From: Siphonodentalium dalli
Lineage: Eukaryota > Mollusca > Scaphopoda > Gadilida > Siphonodentaliidae
NCBI GenBank assembly: GCA_032622095.1
Contig: CP136063.1
Span: 271,675,426-271,739,425 of the forward strand
Reading direction: 5' to 3'
Length of the DNA: 64,000 nucleotides
The position numbers were made by a program, and so were the translations under genes. The notes under the pieces are model-generated. The model made no database searches and was not told the DNA's origin. It worked only from the letters and a program-made list of their open reading frames with translations. Below, piece after piece: positions 26,039 to 37,764 of the stretch. Position 1 is the stretch's first letter. The number at the start of each line of letters is the position of its first letter.

Positions 26039-28828
26039 ATATTACACATAAAGAACGCTCATTGTTAGTCTTACTCCTGGTATGTTACAAATAAAGAACG
26101 CTCATTGTTATATAGTCTATTCTTGGTATGTTACAAATAAAAAGCGTTCATTGTTAGTCTTACTCCTGGTATGTTACAAATAAAGAACGCTCATTGTTAG
26201 TCTATTCCTGGTATGTTACAAATAAAGAGCGTTCATCGTTAGTCTATTCCTGGTATGTTACAAATAAAGAACGCTCATTGCTAGTCTATTCATGGTATGT
26301 TACAAATAAAGAGCGTTCATCGTTAGTCTATTCCTGGTATGTTACAAATAAAGAACGCTCATTGTTAGTCTATTCCTGGTATGTTACAAATAAAGAACGC
26401 TCATTGTTCGTCTATTCCTGGTATGTTACAAATAAAGAGCGTTCATCGTTAGTCTATTCCTGGTATGTTACAAATAAAGAACGCTCATTGTTAGTCTATT
26501 CCTGGTATGTTACAAACAAAGAGCGTTTATCGTTAGTCTATTCCTGGTATGTTACAAATAAAAAACGCTCATTGCTAGTCTATTCATGGTATGTTACAAA
26601 TAAAGAGCGTTCATCGTTAGTCTATTCCTGGTATGTTACAAATAAAGAACGCTCATTGTTAGTCTATTCCTGGTATGTTACAAATAAAGAACGCTCATTG
26701 TTCGTCTATTCCTGGTATGTTACAAATAAAGAGCGTTCATCGTTAGTCTATTCCTGGTATGTTACAAATAAAGAACGCTCATTGTTAGTCTATTCCTGGT
26801 ATGTTACAAATAAAGAGCGTTCATCGTTAGTCTATTCCTGGTATGTTACAAATAAAGAACGCTCATTGTTAGTCTATTCCTGGTATGTTACAAATAAAGA
26901 ACGCTCATTGTTCGTCTATTCCTGGTATGTTACAAATAAAGAGCGTTCATCGTTAGTCTATTCCTGGTATGTTACAAATAAAGAACGCTCATTGTTAGTC
27001 TATTCCTGGTATGTTATAAATAAAGAGCGTTCCTTGTTAGTATATTCATGGTATGTTACAATTAAAGATCGTGCATTGTTAGTCTTATTCCTGGTATGTT
27101 ACACATAAAGAGCGTTCATTGTTAGTCTACTCATTGTATATTACCAATAAAGAGCGTTCCTTGTTAGAAAATTCATGGTATGTTACAAATAAAGATCGGT
27201 CATTGTTAGTCTTATTCCTGGTATGTTACAAATAAAGAACGCTCATTGTTAGTCTATTCCTGGTATGTTACAAATAAAGAGCGTTAATTGTTAGTCTATT
27301 CCTGGTATGTAACCAACAAGGAACGTCCATTGTTTGTCTTATTCATGGTATGTTACAAATAAAGAGCGTTCATTGCTAGTCTTACTCCTGGTATGTGACA
27401 AATAAAGAACGCTCATTATTAGTCTTACTCTTGGTAGGTTACATATAAAGAGCGTTGATTGATAGTCTATTATTGGTATGTTACATATAAAGAACGCTCA
27501 TTGTTAGTCTTACTCCTGGTATGTTACAAATAAAGAGTGTTCATTGTTAGTCTTACTCCTGGTATGTTACAAATAAAGAACGCTCATTGCTAGTCTATTC
27601 CTGGTATGTTACAAATAAAGAGCGTTCATTGTTAGTCTTATTCCTGGTATGTTACAAATAAATAACGCTAATTGTTAGTCTATTCCTGGTGTGTTACAAA
27701 TAAAGAGCGTTCATTGTTAGTCTATACATGGTATGATACAAATAAAGAGCGTTCATTGTTAGTCTACTCATTGTATATTACCAATAAAGAGCGTTCCTTG
27801 TTAGAAAATTCATGGTATGTTACCAATAAAGAACGCTCATTGTTCGTCTATTCCTGGTATGTTACAAATAGAGAGCGTTCATCGTTAGTCTATTCCTGTT
27901 ATGTTACAAATAAAGAACGCTCATTGTTAGTCTATTCCTGGTATGTTACAAATAAAGAACGCTCATTGTTCGTCTATTCCTGGTATGTTACAAATAAAGA
28001 GCGTTCATCGTTAGTCTATTCCTGGTATGTTACAAATAAAGAACGCTCATTGTTAGTCTATTCCTGGTATGTTACAAATAAAGAGCGTTCATCGTTAGTC
28101 TATTCCTGGTATGTTACAAATAAAGAACGCTCATTGATTGTCTATTCCTGGTATGTTACAAATAAAGAACACTCATTGTTAGTCTATTCCTGGTATGTTA
28201 TAAATAAAGAGCGTTCATTGTTAGTCTATTCATGATATATTACACATAAAGAACGCTCATTGTTAGTCTTACTCCTGGTATGTTACAAATAAAGAACGCT
28301 CATTGTTAGTCTTACTCCTGGTATGTTACAAATAAAGAGCGTTCATTGTTAGTCTTACTCCTGGTATGTTACAAATAAAGAGAGTTCATTGTTAGTCTAT
28401 TCCTGGTATGTTACAAATAAAGAACCCTCATTGTTAGTCTATTCCTGGATTGTAACCAACAAAGAACGTCCATTGTTAGTCTTATTCATGGTATGTTACA
28501 AATAAAGAACGCTCATTGTTAGTCTATTCCTGGTATGTTACAAATAAAGAGCGTTCATCGTTAGTCTATTCCTGGTATGTTACAAATAAAGAACGCTCAT
28601 TGTTAGTCTATTCCTGGTATGTTACAAATAAAGAGCGTTCATCGTTAGTCTATTCCTGGTATGTTACAAATAAAGAACGCTCATTGTTTGTCTATTCCTG
28701 GTATGTTACAAATAAAGAACGCTCACCGTTAGTCTATTCCTGGTATGTTATAAATAAAGAGCGTTTATTGTTAGTCTATTCCTCGTTTGTTATAAATAAA
28801 GAGCGTTCATTGTTAGTCTATTCCTGAT
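26039..28828 (+). repeat. HOR block 11, duplication junction (2,790 bp)
   Basis: The first part matches block 6 and block 16 (TATA insertion near 26,107, 294-bp sub-repeat, pure run 26194-27108). Near 26,962 the sequence switches to the region that in block 6 starts at 15,240, which is the internal junction of the 11.72-kb duplication. The remainder contains a pure run at 27672-28235 and the 592-bp module at 28237-28828. Confidence 0.8.
26194..27108 (+). repeat. Homogeneous 42-bp run with 294-bp sub-repeat
   Basis: This is the second copy of the seven-unit pattern: CTCATTGCTAG variants lie at 26274 and 26568, 294 bp apart. The frame stays open for 304 codons and ends through the GGTATGTTACAATTAAAG unit, downstream of the duplication junction. 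That junction therefore lies within an open frame, and the 3' part of the frame comes from a different block type than at 13831-14745. Confidence 0.8.
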
Positions 28829-29931
28829 ATATTACACATAAAGAACGCTCATTGTTAGTCTTACTCCTGGTATGTTACAAATAAAGAGCGTTCATTGTTA
28901 GTCTTACTCCTGGTATGTTTCAAATAAAGAATGTTCATTGTTAGTCTATTCCTGGTATGTTACACACAAAGAGCGTTCATTGTCAGTCTACTCATTGTAT
29001 ATTACCAATAAAGACCGTCCCTTGTTAGTATATTCATGGTATGTTACAAATAAAGATCGTTCATTGTTAGTCTTATTCCTGGTATGTTACAAATAAAGAG
29101 TGTTCATTGTTAGTCTTACACAGTGTATGTTACAAATAAAGAGCGTTCACTGTTAGTCACCTCCTGACAAATAACCAATACTAAGCGTTCATTGTTAGTC
29201 TATTCCTGGTATGTTACCAATAAAGATCATTCATTGTTAGTCTTATTCCTGTGATGTTACAAATAAAGAGCGTTAATTGTTAGTCTATTCTTGGTATGTT
29301 ACAAATAAAGAGCGTTCATTGTTAGTCTTACTCCTGGTATGTTACAAATAAAGAACGCTCATTGTTAGTCTATTCCTGGTATGTTATAAATAAAGAGCGT
29401 TCCTTGTTAGTATATTCATGGTATGTTACAAATAAAGATCGTGCATTGTTAGTCTTATTCCTGGTATGTTACACATAAAGAGCGTTCATTGTTAGTCTAC
29501 TCATTGTATATTACCAATAAAGAGCATTCCTTGTTAGAAAATTCATGGTATGTTACAAATAAAGATCGTTCATTGTTAGTCTTATTCCTGGTATGTTACA
29601 AATAAAGAACGCTCATTGTTAGTCTATTCCTGGTATGTTACAAATAAAGAGCGTTAATTGTTAGTCTATTCCTGGTATGTAACCAACAAGGAACGTCCAT
29701 TGTTAGTCTTACTCCTGGTATGTTACAAATAAAGAACGCTCATTATTAGTCTTACTCTTGGTATGTTACATATAAAGAGCGTTGATTGATAGTCTATTAT
29801 TGGTATGTTACATATAAAGAACGCTCATTGTTAGTCTTACTCCTGGTATGTTATAAATAAAGAGCGTTTATTGTTAGTCTATTCCTCGTTTGTTATAAAT
29901 AAAGAGCGTTCATTGTTAGTCTATTCCTGAT
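28829..29931 (+). repeat. HOR block 12, 1,103-bp type
   Basis: It is the partner of block 7, 11,722 bp downstream, with the divergent monomer at 29158 and the diagnostic ACAGTGTATG and ACTAAGCG variants. I saw no length change relative to block 7. Confidence 0.85.
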
Positions 29932-30758
29932 ATATTACACATAAAGAACGCTCATTGTTAGTCTTACTCCTGGTATGTTACAAATAAAGAATGTTCATTG
30001 TTAGTCTATTCCAGGTATGTTACACATAAAGAGCGTTCATTGTCAGTCTACTCATTGTATATTACCAATAAGAGCGTCCCTTGTTAGTATATTCATGATA
30101 TGTTACAAATAAAGATCGTTCATTGTTAGTCTTATTCCTGGTATGTTTCAAATAAAGAGCGTTCATTGTTAGTCTTACACATTGTATGTTACAAATAAAG
30201 AGCGTTCACTGTTAGTCACCTCCTGACAAATAACCAATACTGAGCGTTCATTGTTAGTCTATTCCTGGTATGTTACCAATAAAGATCATTCATTGTTAGT
30301 CTTATTCCTGTGATGTTACAAATAAAGAGCGTTAATTGTTAGTCTATTCTTGGTATGTTACAAATAAAGAGCGTTCATTGTTAGTCTTACTCCTGGTATG
30401 TTACAAATAAAGAACGCTCATTGTTAGTCTATTCCTGGTATGTTATAAATAAAGAGCGTTCCTTGTTAGTATATTCATGGTATGTTACAAATAAAGATCG
30501 TGCATTGTTAGTCTTATTCCTGGTCTGTTACACATAAAGAGCGTTCATTGTTAGTCTACTCATTGTATATTACCAATAAAGAGCGTTCCTTGTTAGTCTT
30601 ATTCCTTGTATGTTACAAATAAAGAACGCTCATTGTTAGTCTATTCCTGGTATGCTACAAATAAAGAACGATCATTGTTAGTCTATTCCTGGTGTGTTAC
30701 AAATAAAGAGCGTTCATTGTTAGTCTATACCTGGTATGATACAAATAAAGAGCGTTCA

Positions 30759-32838
30759 TTGTTAGTCTACTCATTGTATATTACCAATAAAGAGCGTTCC
30801 TTGTTAGATAATTCATGGTATGTTACAAATAAAGAACGCTCATTGTTCGCCTATTCCTGGTATGTTACAAATAAAGAGCGTTCATCGTTAGTCTATTCCT
30901 GGTATGTTACAAATAAAGAACGCTCATTGTTAGTCTATTCCTGGTATGTTACAAATAAAGAACGCTCATTGTTCGTCTATTCCTGGTATGTTACAAATAA
31001 AGAGCGTTCATCGTTAGTCTATTCCTGGTATGTTACAAATAAAGAACGCTCATTGTTAGTCTATTCCTGGTATGTTACAAACAAAGAGCGTTCATCGTTA
31101 GTCTATTCCTGGCATGTTACAAATAAAGAACGCTCATTGTTTGTCTATTCCTGGTATGTTACAAATAAAGAACACTCATTGTTAGTCTATTCATGGTATG
31201 TTACAAATAAAGAGCGTTCATTGTTAGTCTATTACAGGTATGTTACAAATAAAGAACGTTTATTGCTAATCTTATTCCTGGTATGTTACAAATAAAGAAC
31301 GCTCATTTTTAGTTTTATTCCTGGTATGTTACAAATAAAGAGCGTTCATTGTTAGTCTATTCCTGGTATGTTACAAATAAAGAGCGTTTATTTTTTGTCT
31401 ATTCCTGGTATGTAACCAACAAAGAACGTCCATTGTTAGTCTTATTCCTGGTATGTTACACATAAAGAGCGTTCATTGTTAGTATATTCATTGTTTGTTA
31501 CCAATAAAGACCGTTCATTGTTAGTCTTAGTCATGGTATGTTACAAATAAAGAGCGTCCCTTGTTAGTATATTCATGGTATGTTACACATAAAGATCGTT
31601 CATTGTTAGTCTTATTCCTGGCATGTTACAAATAAAGAGCGTTCATTGTTAGTCTTACACATTGTATGTTACAAATAAAGAGCGTTCATTGTTAGTCTAT
31701 TCCTGGTTTGTTACAAATAAATAACGCTCATTGTTATATAGTCTATTCTTGGTATGTTACAAATAAAGAGCGTTCATTGTTAGTCTTACTCCTGGTATGT
31801 TACAAATAAAGAACGCTCATTGTTAGTCTACTCATTGTATATTACCAATAAAGAGCGTTCCTTGTTAGATAATTCATGGTATGTTACAAATAAAGAACGC
31901 TCATTGTTCGCCTATTCCTGGTATGTTACAAATAAAGAGCGTTCATCGTTAGTCTATTCCTGGTATGTTACAAATAAAGAACGCTCATTGTTAGTCTATT
32001 CCTGGTATGTTACAAATAAAGAACGCTCATTGCTCGTCTATTCCTGGTATGTTACAAATAAAGAGCGTTCATCTTTAGTCTATTCCTGGTATGTTACAAA
32101 TAAAGAACGCTCATTGTTAGTCTATTCCTGGTATGTTACAAACAAAGAGCGTTCATCGTTAGTCTATTCCTGGTATTGTACAAATAAAGAACGCTCATTG
32201 TTTGTCTATTCCTGGTATGTTACAAATAAAGAACACTCATTGTTAGTCTATTCATGGTATGTTACAAATAAAGAGCGTTCATTGCTAGTCTATTACAGGT
32301 ATGTTACAAATAAAGAACGTTTATTGCTAATCTTATTCCTAGTATGTTACAAATAAAGAACGCTCATTTTTAGTTTTATTCCTGGTATGTTACAAATAAA
32401 GAGCGTTCATTGTTAGTCTATTCCTGGTATGTTACAAATAAAGAGCGTTTATTGTTTGTCTATTCCTGGTATGTAACCAACAAAGAACGTCCATTGTTAG
32501 TCTTATTCCTGGTATGTTACACATAAAGAGCGTTCATTGTTATTATATTCATTGTTTGTTACCAATAAAGACCGTTCATTGTTAGTCTTAGTCATGGTAT
32601 GTTACACATAAAGATCGTTCATTGTTAGTCTTATTCCTGGCATGTTACAAATAAAGAGCGTTCATTGTTAGTCTTACACATTGTATGTTACAAATAAAGA
32701 GCGTTCATTGTTAGTCTATTCCTGGTTTGTTACAAATAAATAACGCTCATTGTTATATAGTCTATTCTTGGTATGTTACAAATAAAGAGCGTTCATTGTT
32801 AGTCTTACTCCTGGTATGTTACAAATAAAGAACGCTCA
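30759..32838 (+). repeat. 1,061-bp direct duplication inside block 13
   Basis: Starts at 30759 and 31820 are 1,061 bp apart and the TTTTTAG variants at 31297 and 32358 keep the same spacing, which shows the original period before the 4-bp loss in block 8. The second copy lacks one 42-bp unit near 32,597, as in block 8. Confidence 0.8.
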
Positions 32839-32957
32839 TTGTTAGTCTATTCCTGGTATGTTATAAATAAAGAGCGTTCCTTGTTAGTATATTCATGGTA
32901 TGTTACAATTAAAGATCGTGCATTGTTAGTCTTATTCCTGGTATGTTACACATAAAG

Positions 32958-34071
32958 AGCGTTCATTGTTAGTCTACTCATTGTATATTACCAATAAAGA
33001 GCGTTCCTTGTTAGAAAATTCATGGTATGTTACAAATAAAGATCGTTCATTGTTAGTCTTATTCCTGGTATGTTACAAATAAAGAACGCTCATTGTTAGT
33101 TTATTCCTGGTATGTTACAAATAAAGAGCGTTAATTGTTAGTCTATTCCTGGTATGTAACCAACAAGGAACGTCCATTGTTAGTCTTATTCATGGTATGT
33201 TACAAATAAAGAGCGTTCATGGCTAGTCTTACTCCTGGTATGTGACAAATAAAGAACGCTCATTATTAGTCTTACTCTTGGTAGGTTACATATAAAGAGC
33301 GTTGATTGATAGTCTATTATTGGTATGTTACATATAAAGAACGCTCATTGTTAGTCTTACTCCTGGTATGTTACAAATAAAGAGTGTTCATTGTTAGTCT
33401 TACTCCTGGTATGTTACAAATAAAGAACGCTCATTGCTAGTCTATTCCTGGTATGTTATAAATAAAGAGCGTTCATTGTTAGTCTTATTCCTGGTATGTT
33501 ACAAATAAATAACGCTCATTGTTAGTCTATTCCTGGTGTGTTACAAATAAAGAGCGTTCATTGTTAGTCTATACCGGGTATGATACAAATAAAGAGCGTT
33601 CATTGTTAGTCTACTCATTGTATATTACCAATAAAGAGCGTTCCTTGTTAGAAAATTCATGGTATGTTACAAATAAAGATCGTTCATTGTTAGTCTTATT
33701 CCTGGTATGTTACAAATAAAGAACGCTCATTGTTAGTTTATTCCTGGTATGTTACAAATAAAGAGCGTTAATTGTTAGTCTATTCCTGGTATGTAACCAA
33801 CAAGGAACGTCCATTGTTAGTCTTATTCATGGTATGTTACAAATAAAGAGCGTTCATGGCTAGTCTTACTCCTGGTATGTGACAAATAAAGAACGCTCAT
33901 TATTAGTCTTACTCTTGGTAGGTTACATATAAAGAGCGTTGATTGATAGTCTATTATTGGTATGTTACATATAAAGAACGCTCATTGTTAGTCTTACTCC
34001 TGGTATGTTACAAATAAAGAGTGTTCATTGTTAGTCTTACTCCTGGTATGTTACAAATAAAGAACGCTCAT
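32958..34071 (+). repeat. Partial 637-bp direct duplication, copy set 2
   Basis: The GTTAGTTTATTCC variant appears at 33097 and 33734, 637 bp apart, matching the pair in block 8. The duplication therefore predates the 11.72-kb event. Confidence 0.75.
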
Positions 34072-35059
34072 TGTTCGTCTATTCCTGGTATGTTACAAAT
34101 AAAGAGCGTTCATTGTTAGTCTATTCCTGGTATGTTACAAATAAAGAACGCTCATTGTTAGTCTATTCCTGGTATGTTACAAATAAAGAACGCTCATTGT
34201 TCGTCTATTCCTGGTATGTTACAAATAAAGAGCGTTCATCGTTAGTCTATTCCTGGTATGTTACAAATAAAGAACGCTCATTGTTAGTCTATTCCTGGTA
34301 TGTTACAAATAAAGAGCGTTCATCGTTAGTCTATTCCTGGTATGTTACAAATAAAGAACGCTCATTGATTGTCTATTCCTGGTATGTTACAAATAAAGAA
34401 CACTCATTGTTATTCTATTTCTGGTATGTTATAAATAAAGAGCGTTCATTGTTAGTCTATTCATGATATATTACACATAAAGAACGCTCATTGTTAGTCT
34501 TACTCCTGGTATGTTACAAATAAAGAACGCTCATTGATAGTCTTACTCCTGGTATGTTACAAATAAAGAGCGTTCATTGTTAGTCTTACTCCTGGTATGT
34601 TACAAATAAAGAGAGTTCATTGTTAGTCTATTCCTGGTATGTTACAAATAAAGAACCCTCATTGTTAGTCTATTCCTGGATTGTAACCAACAAAGAACGT
34701 CCATTGTTAGTCTTATTCATGGTATGTTACAAATAAAGAACGCTCATTGTTAGTCTATTCCTGGTATGTTACAAATAAAGAGAGTTCATCGTTAGTCTAT
34801 TCCTGGTATGTTACAAATAAAGAACGCTCATTGTTAGTCTATTCCTGGTATGTTACAAATAAAGAGCGTTCATTGTTAGTCTATTCCTGGTATGTTACAA
34901 ATAAAGAACGCTCATTGTTTGTCTATTCCTGGTATGTTACAAATAAAGAACGCTCACCGTTAGTCTATTCCTGGTATGTTATAAATAAAGAGCGTTTATT
35001 GTTAGTCTATTCCTCATTTGTTATAAATAAAGAGCGTACATTGTTAGTCTATTCCTGAT

Positions 35060-37299
35060 ATATTACACATAAAGAACGCTCATTGTTAGTCTTACTCCTG
35101 GTATGTTACAAATAAAGAGCGTTTATTGTTAGTCTTACTCCTGGTATGTTTCAAATAAAGAATGTTCATTGTTAGTCTATTCCTGGTATGTTACACACAA
35201 AGAGCGTTCATTGTCAGTCTACTCATTGTATATTACCAATAAAGACCGTCCCTTGTTAGTATATTCATGGTATGTTACAAATAAAGATCGTTCATTGTTA
35301 GTCTTATTCCTGGTATGTTACAAATAAAGAGCGTTCATTGTTAGTCTTACACATTGTATGTTACAAATAAAGAGCGTTCACTGTTAGTCACCTCCTGACA
35401 AATAACCAATACTGAGCGTTCATTGTTAGTCTATTCCTGGTATGTTACCAATAAAGATCATTCATTGTTAGTCTTATTCCTGTGATGTTACAAATAAACA
35501 GCGTTAATTGTTAGTCTATTCTTGGTATGTTACAAATAAAGAGCGTTCATTGTTAGTCTTACTCCTGGTATGTTACAAATAAAGAACACTCATTGTTAGT
35601 CTATTCCTGGTATGTTATAAATAAAGAGCGTTCCTTGTTAGTATATTCATGGTATGTTACAAATAAAGATCGTGCATTGTTAGTCTTATTCCTGGTATGT
35701 TACACATAAAGAGCGTTCATTGTTAGTCTACTCATTGTATATTACCAATAAAGAGCGTTCCTTGTTAGAAAATTCATGGTATGTTACAAATAAAGATCGT
35801 TCATTGTTAGTCTTATTCCTGGTATGTTACAAATAAAGAACGCTCATTGTTAGTCTATTCCTGGTATGTTACAAATAAAGAGCGTTAATTGTTAGTCTAT
35901 TCCTGGTATGTAACCAACAAGGAACGTCCATTGTTAGTCTTACTCCTGGTATGTTACAAATAAAGAACGCTCATTATTAGTCTTACTCTTGGTATGTTAC
36001 ATATAAAGAGCGTTGATTGATAGTCTATTATTGGTATGTTACATATAAAGAACGCTCATTGTTAGTCTTACTCCTGGTATGTTACAAATAAAGAGTGTTC
36101 ATTGTTAGTCTTACTCCTGGTATGTTACAAATAAAGAACGCTCATTGCTAGTCTATTCCTGGTATGTTACAAATAAAAAGCGTTCATTGTTAGTCTTATT
36201 CCTGGTATGTTACAAATAAATAACGCTCATTGTTAGTCTATTCCTGGTATGTTACAAATAAAGAGCGTTCATTGTTAGTCTTATTCCTTGTATGTTACAA
36301 ATAAAGAACGCTCATTGTTAGTCTATTCCTGGTATGCTACAAACAAAGAACGCTCATTGTTAGTCTATTCCTGGTGTGTTACAAATAAAGAGCGTTCATT
36401 GTTAGTCTATACATGGTATGATACAAATAAAGAGCGTTCATTGTTAGTCTACTCATTGTATATTACCAACAAAGAGCGTTCCTTGTTAGAAAATTCATGG
36501 TATGTTACAAATAAAGAACGCTCATTGTTCGTCTATTCCTGGTATGTTACAAATAAAGAGCGTTCATCGTTAGTCTATTCCTGGTATGTTACAAATAAAG
36601 AACGCTCATTGTTAGTCTATTCCTGGTATGTTACAAATAAAGAGCGTTCATTGTTAGTCTTATTCCTTGTATGTTACAAATAAAGAACGCTCATTGTTAG
36701 TCTATTCCTGGTATGCTACAAATAAAGAACGCTCATTGTTAGTCTATTCCTGGTGTGTTACAAATAAAGAGCGTTCATTGTTAGTCTATACCTGGTATGA
36801 TACAAATAAAGAGCGTTCATTGTTAGTCTACTCATTGTATATTACCAATAAAGAGCGTTCCTTGTTAGAAAATTCATGGTATGTTACAAATAAAGAACGC
36901 TCATTGTTCGTCTATTCCTGGTATGTTACAAATAAAGAACGTTCATCGTTAGTCTATTCCTGGTATGTTACAAATAAAGAACGCTCATTGTTAGTCTATT
37001 CCTGGTATGTTACAAATAAAAACGCTCATTGTTCGTCTATTCCTGGTATGTTACAAATAAAGAGCGTTCATCGTTAGTCTATTCCTGGTATGTTACAAAT
37101 AAAGAACGCTCATTGTTAGTCTATTCCTGGTATGTTACAAACAAAGAGCGTTCATCGTTAGTCTATTCCTGGTATGTTACAAATAAAGAACGCTCATTGT
37201 TTGTCTATTCCTGGTATGTTACAAATAAAGAACACTCATTGTTAGTCTATTCCTGGTATGTTATAAATAAAGAGCGTTCATTGTTAGTCTATTCCTGAT
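35060..37299 (+). repeat. HOR block 14 (2,240 bp)
   Basis: It is the partner of block 9 at an 11,726-bp offset. The divergent monomer is at 35389, the 379-bp pair starts at 36288 and the last pure run is 37029-37298. Confidence 0.85.
36288..37045 (+). repeat. 379-bp direct duplication, copy set 3
   Basis: Copies start at 36288 and 36667 with the TAAAAACGC one-base deletion near 37,019 in the second. Three sets with the same internal spacing are thus present in the window. Confidence 0.8.
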
Positions 37300-37764
37300 A
37301 TATTACACATAAAGAACGCTCATTGTTAGTCTTACTCCTGGTATGTTACAAATAAAGAACGCTCATTGTTAGTCTTACTCCTGGTATGTTACAAATAAAG
37401 AGAGTTCATTGTTAGTCTATTCCTGGTATGTTACAAATAAAGAACGCTCATTGTTAGTCTATTCCTGGATTGTAACCAACAAAGAACGTCCATTATTAGT
37501 CTTATTCATGGTATGTTACAAATAAAGAACACTCATTGTTAGTCTATTCCTGGTATGTTACAAATAAAGAGCGTTCATCGTTAGTATATTCCTGGTATGT
37601 TACAAATAAAGAACGCTCATTGTTTGTCTATTCCTGGTATGTTACACATAAAGAACGCTCATCGTTAGTCTATTCCTGGTATGTTATAAATAAAGAGCGT
37701 TTATTGTTAGTCTATTCCTCGTTTGTTATAAATAAAGAGCGTTCATTGTTAGTCTATTCCTGAT
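37300..37764 (+). repeat. HOR block 15, shortened module (465 bp)
   Basis: It is the third exact-length copy of the 465-bp module, partner of block 10, with TTACACATAAAGAACGC near 37,644 and a pure run at 37536-37763. Confidence 0.85.

Larger units (their letters stand above)
15240..26961 (+). repeat. 11.72-kb direct duplication, copy 1
   Basis: Landmarks in this interval recur 11,722 bp downstream: the divergent monomers at 17436 and 18495, the anchors at 17107 and 18210, and pure runs at 15950, 16794 and 18884. The offset becomes 11,726 bp after a 4-bp deletion in this copy at about 20,479 (CATTGTCTATT here, CATTGTTTGTCTATT in copy 2). By eye I found only about eleven single-base differences, for example at 16052, 18336, 20275, 25158 and 26141. 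Breakpoints are uncertain by about one monomer because the flanks are themselves repeats. Confidence 0.85.
29932..35059 (+). repeat. HOR block 13 (5,128 bp)
   Basis: It is the partner of block 8 without the 4-bp deletion, hence 5,128 instead of 5,124 bp. The divergent monomer is at 30217. Pure runs occupy 30606-31295, 31820-32356 and 34071-34466; the 592-bp module is 34468-35059. Because the frame is intact here, the second run extends to 178 codons where block 8 stops at 140. Confidence 0.85.
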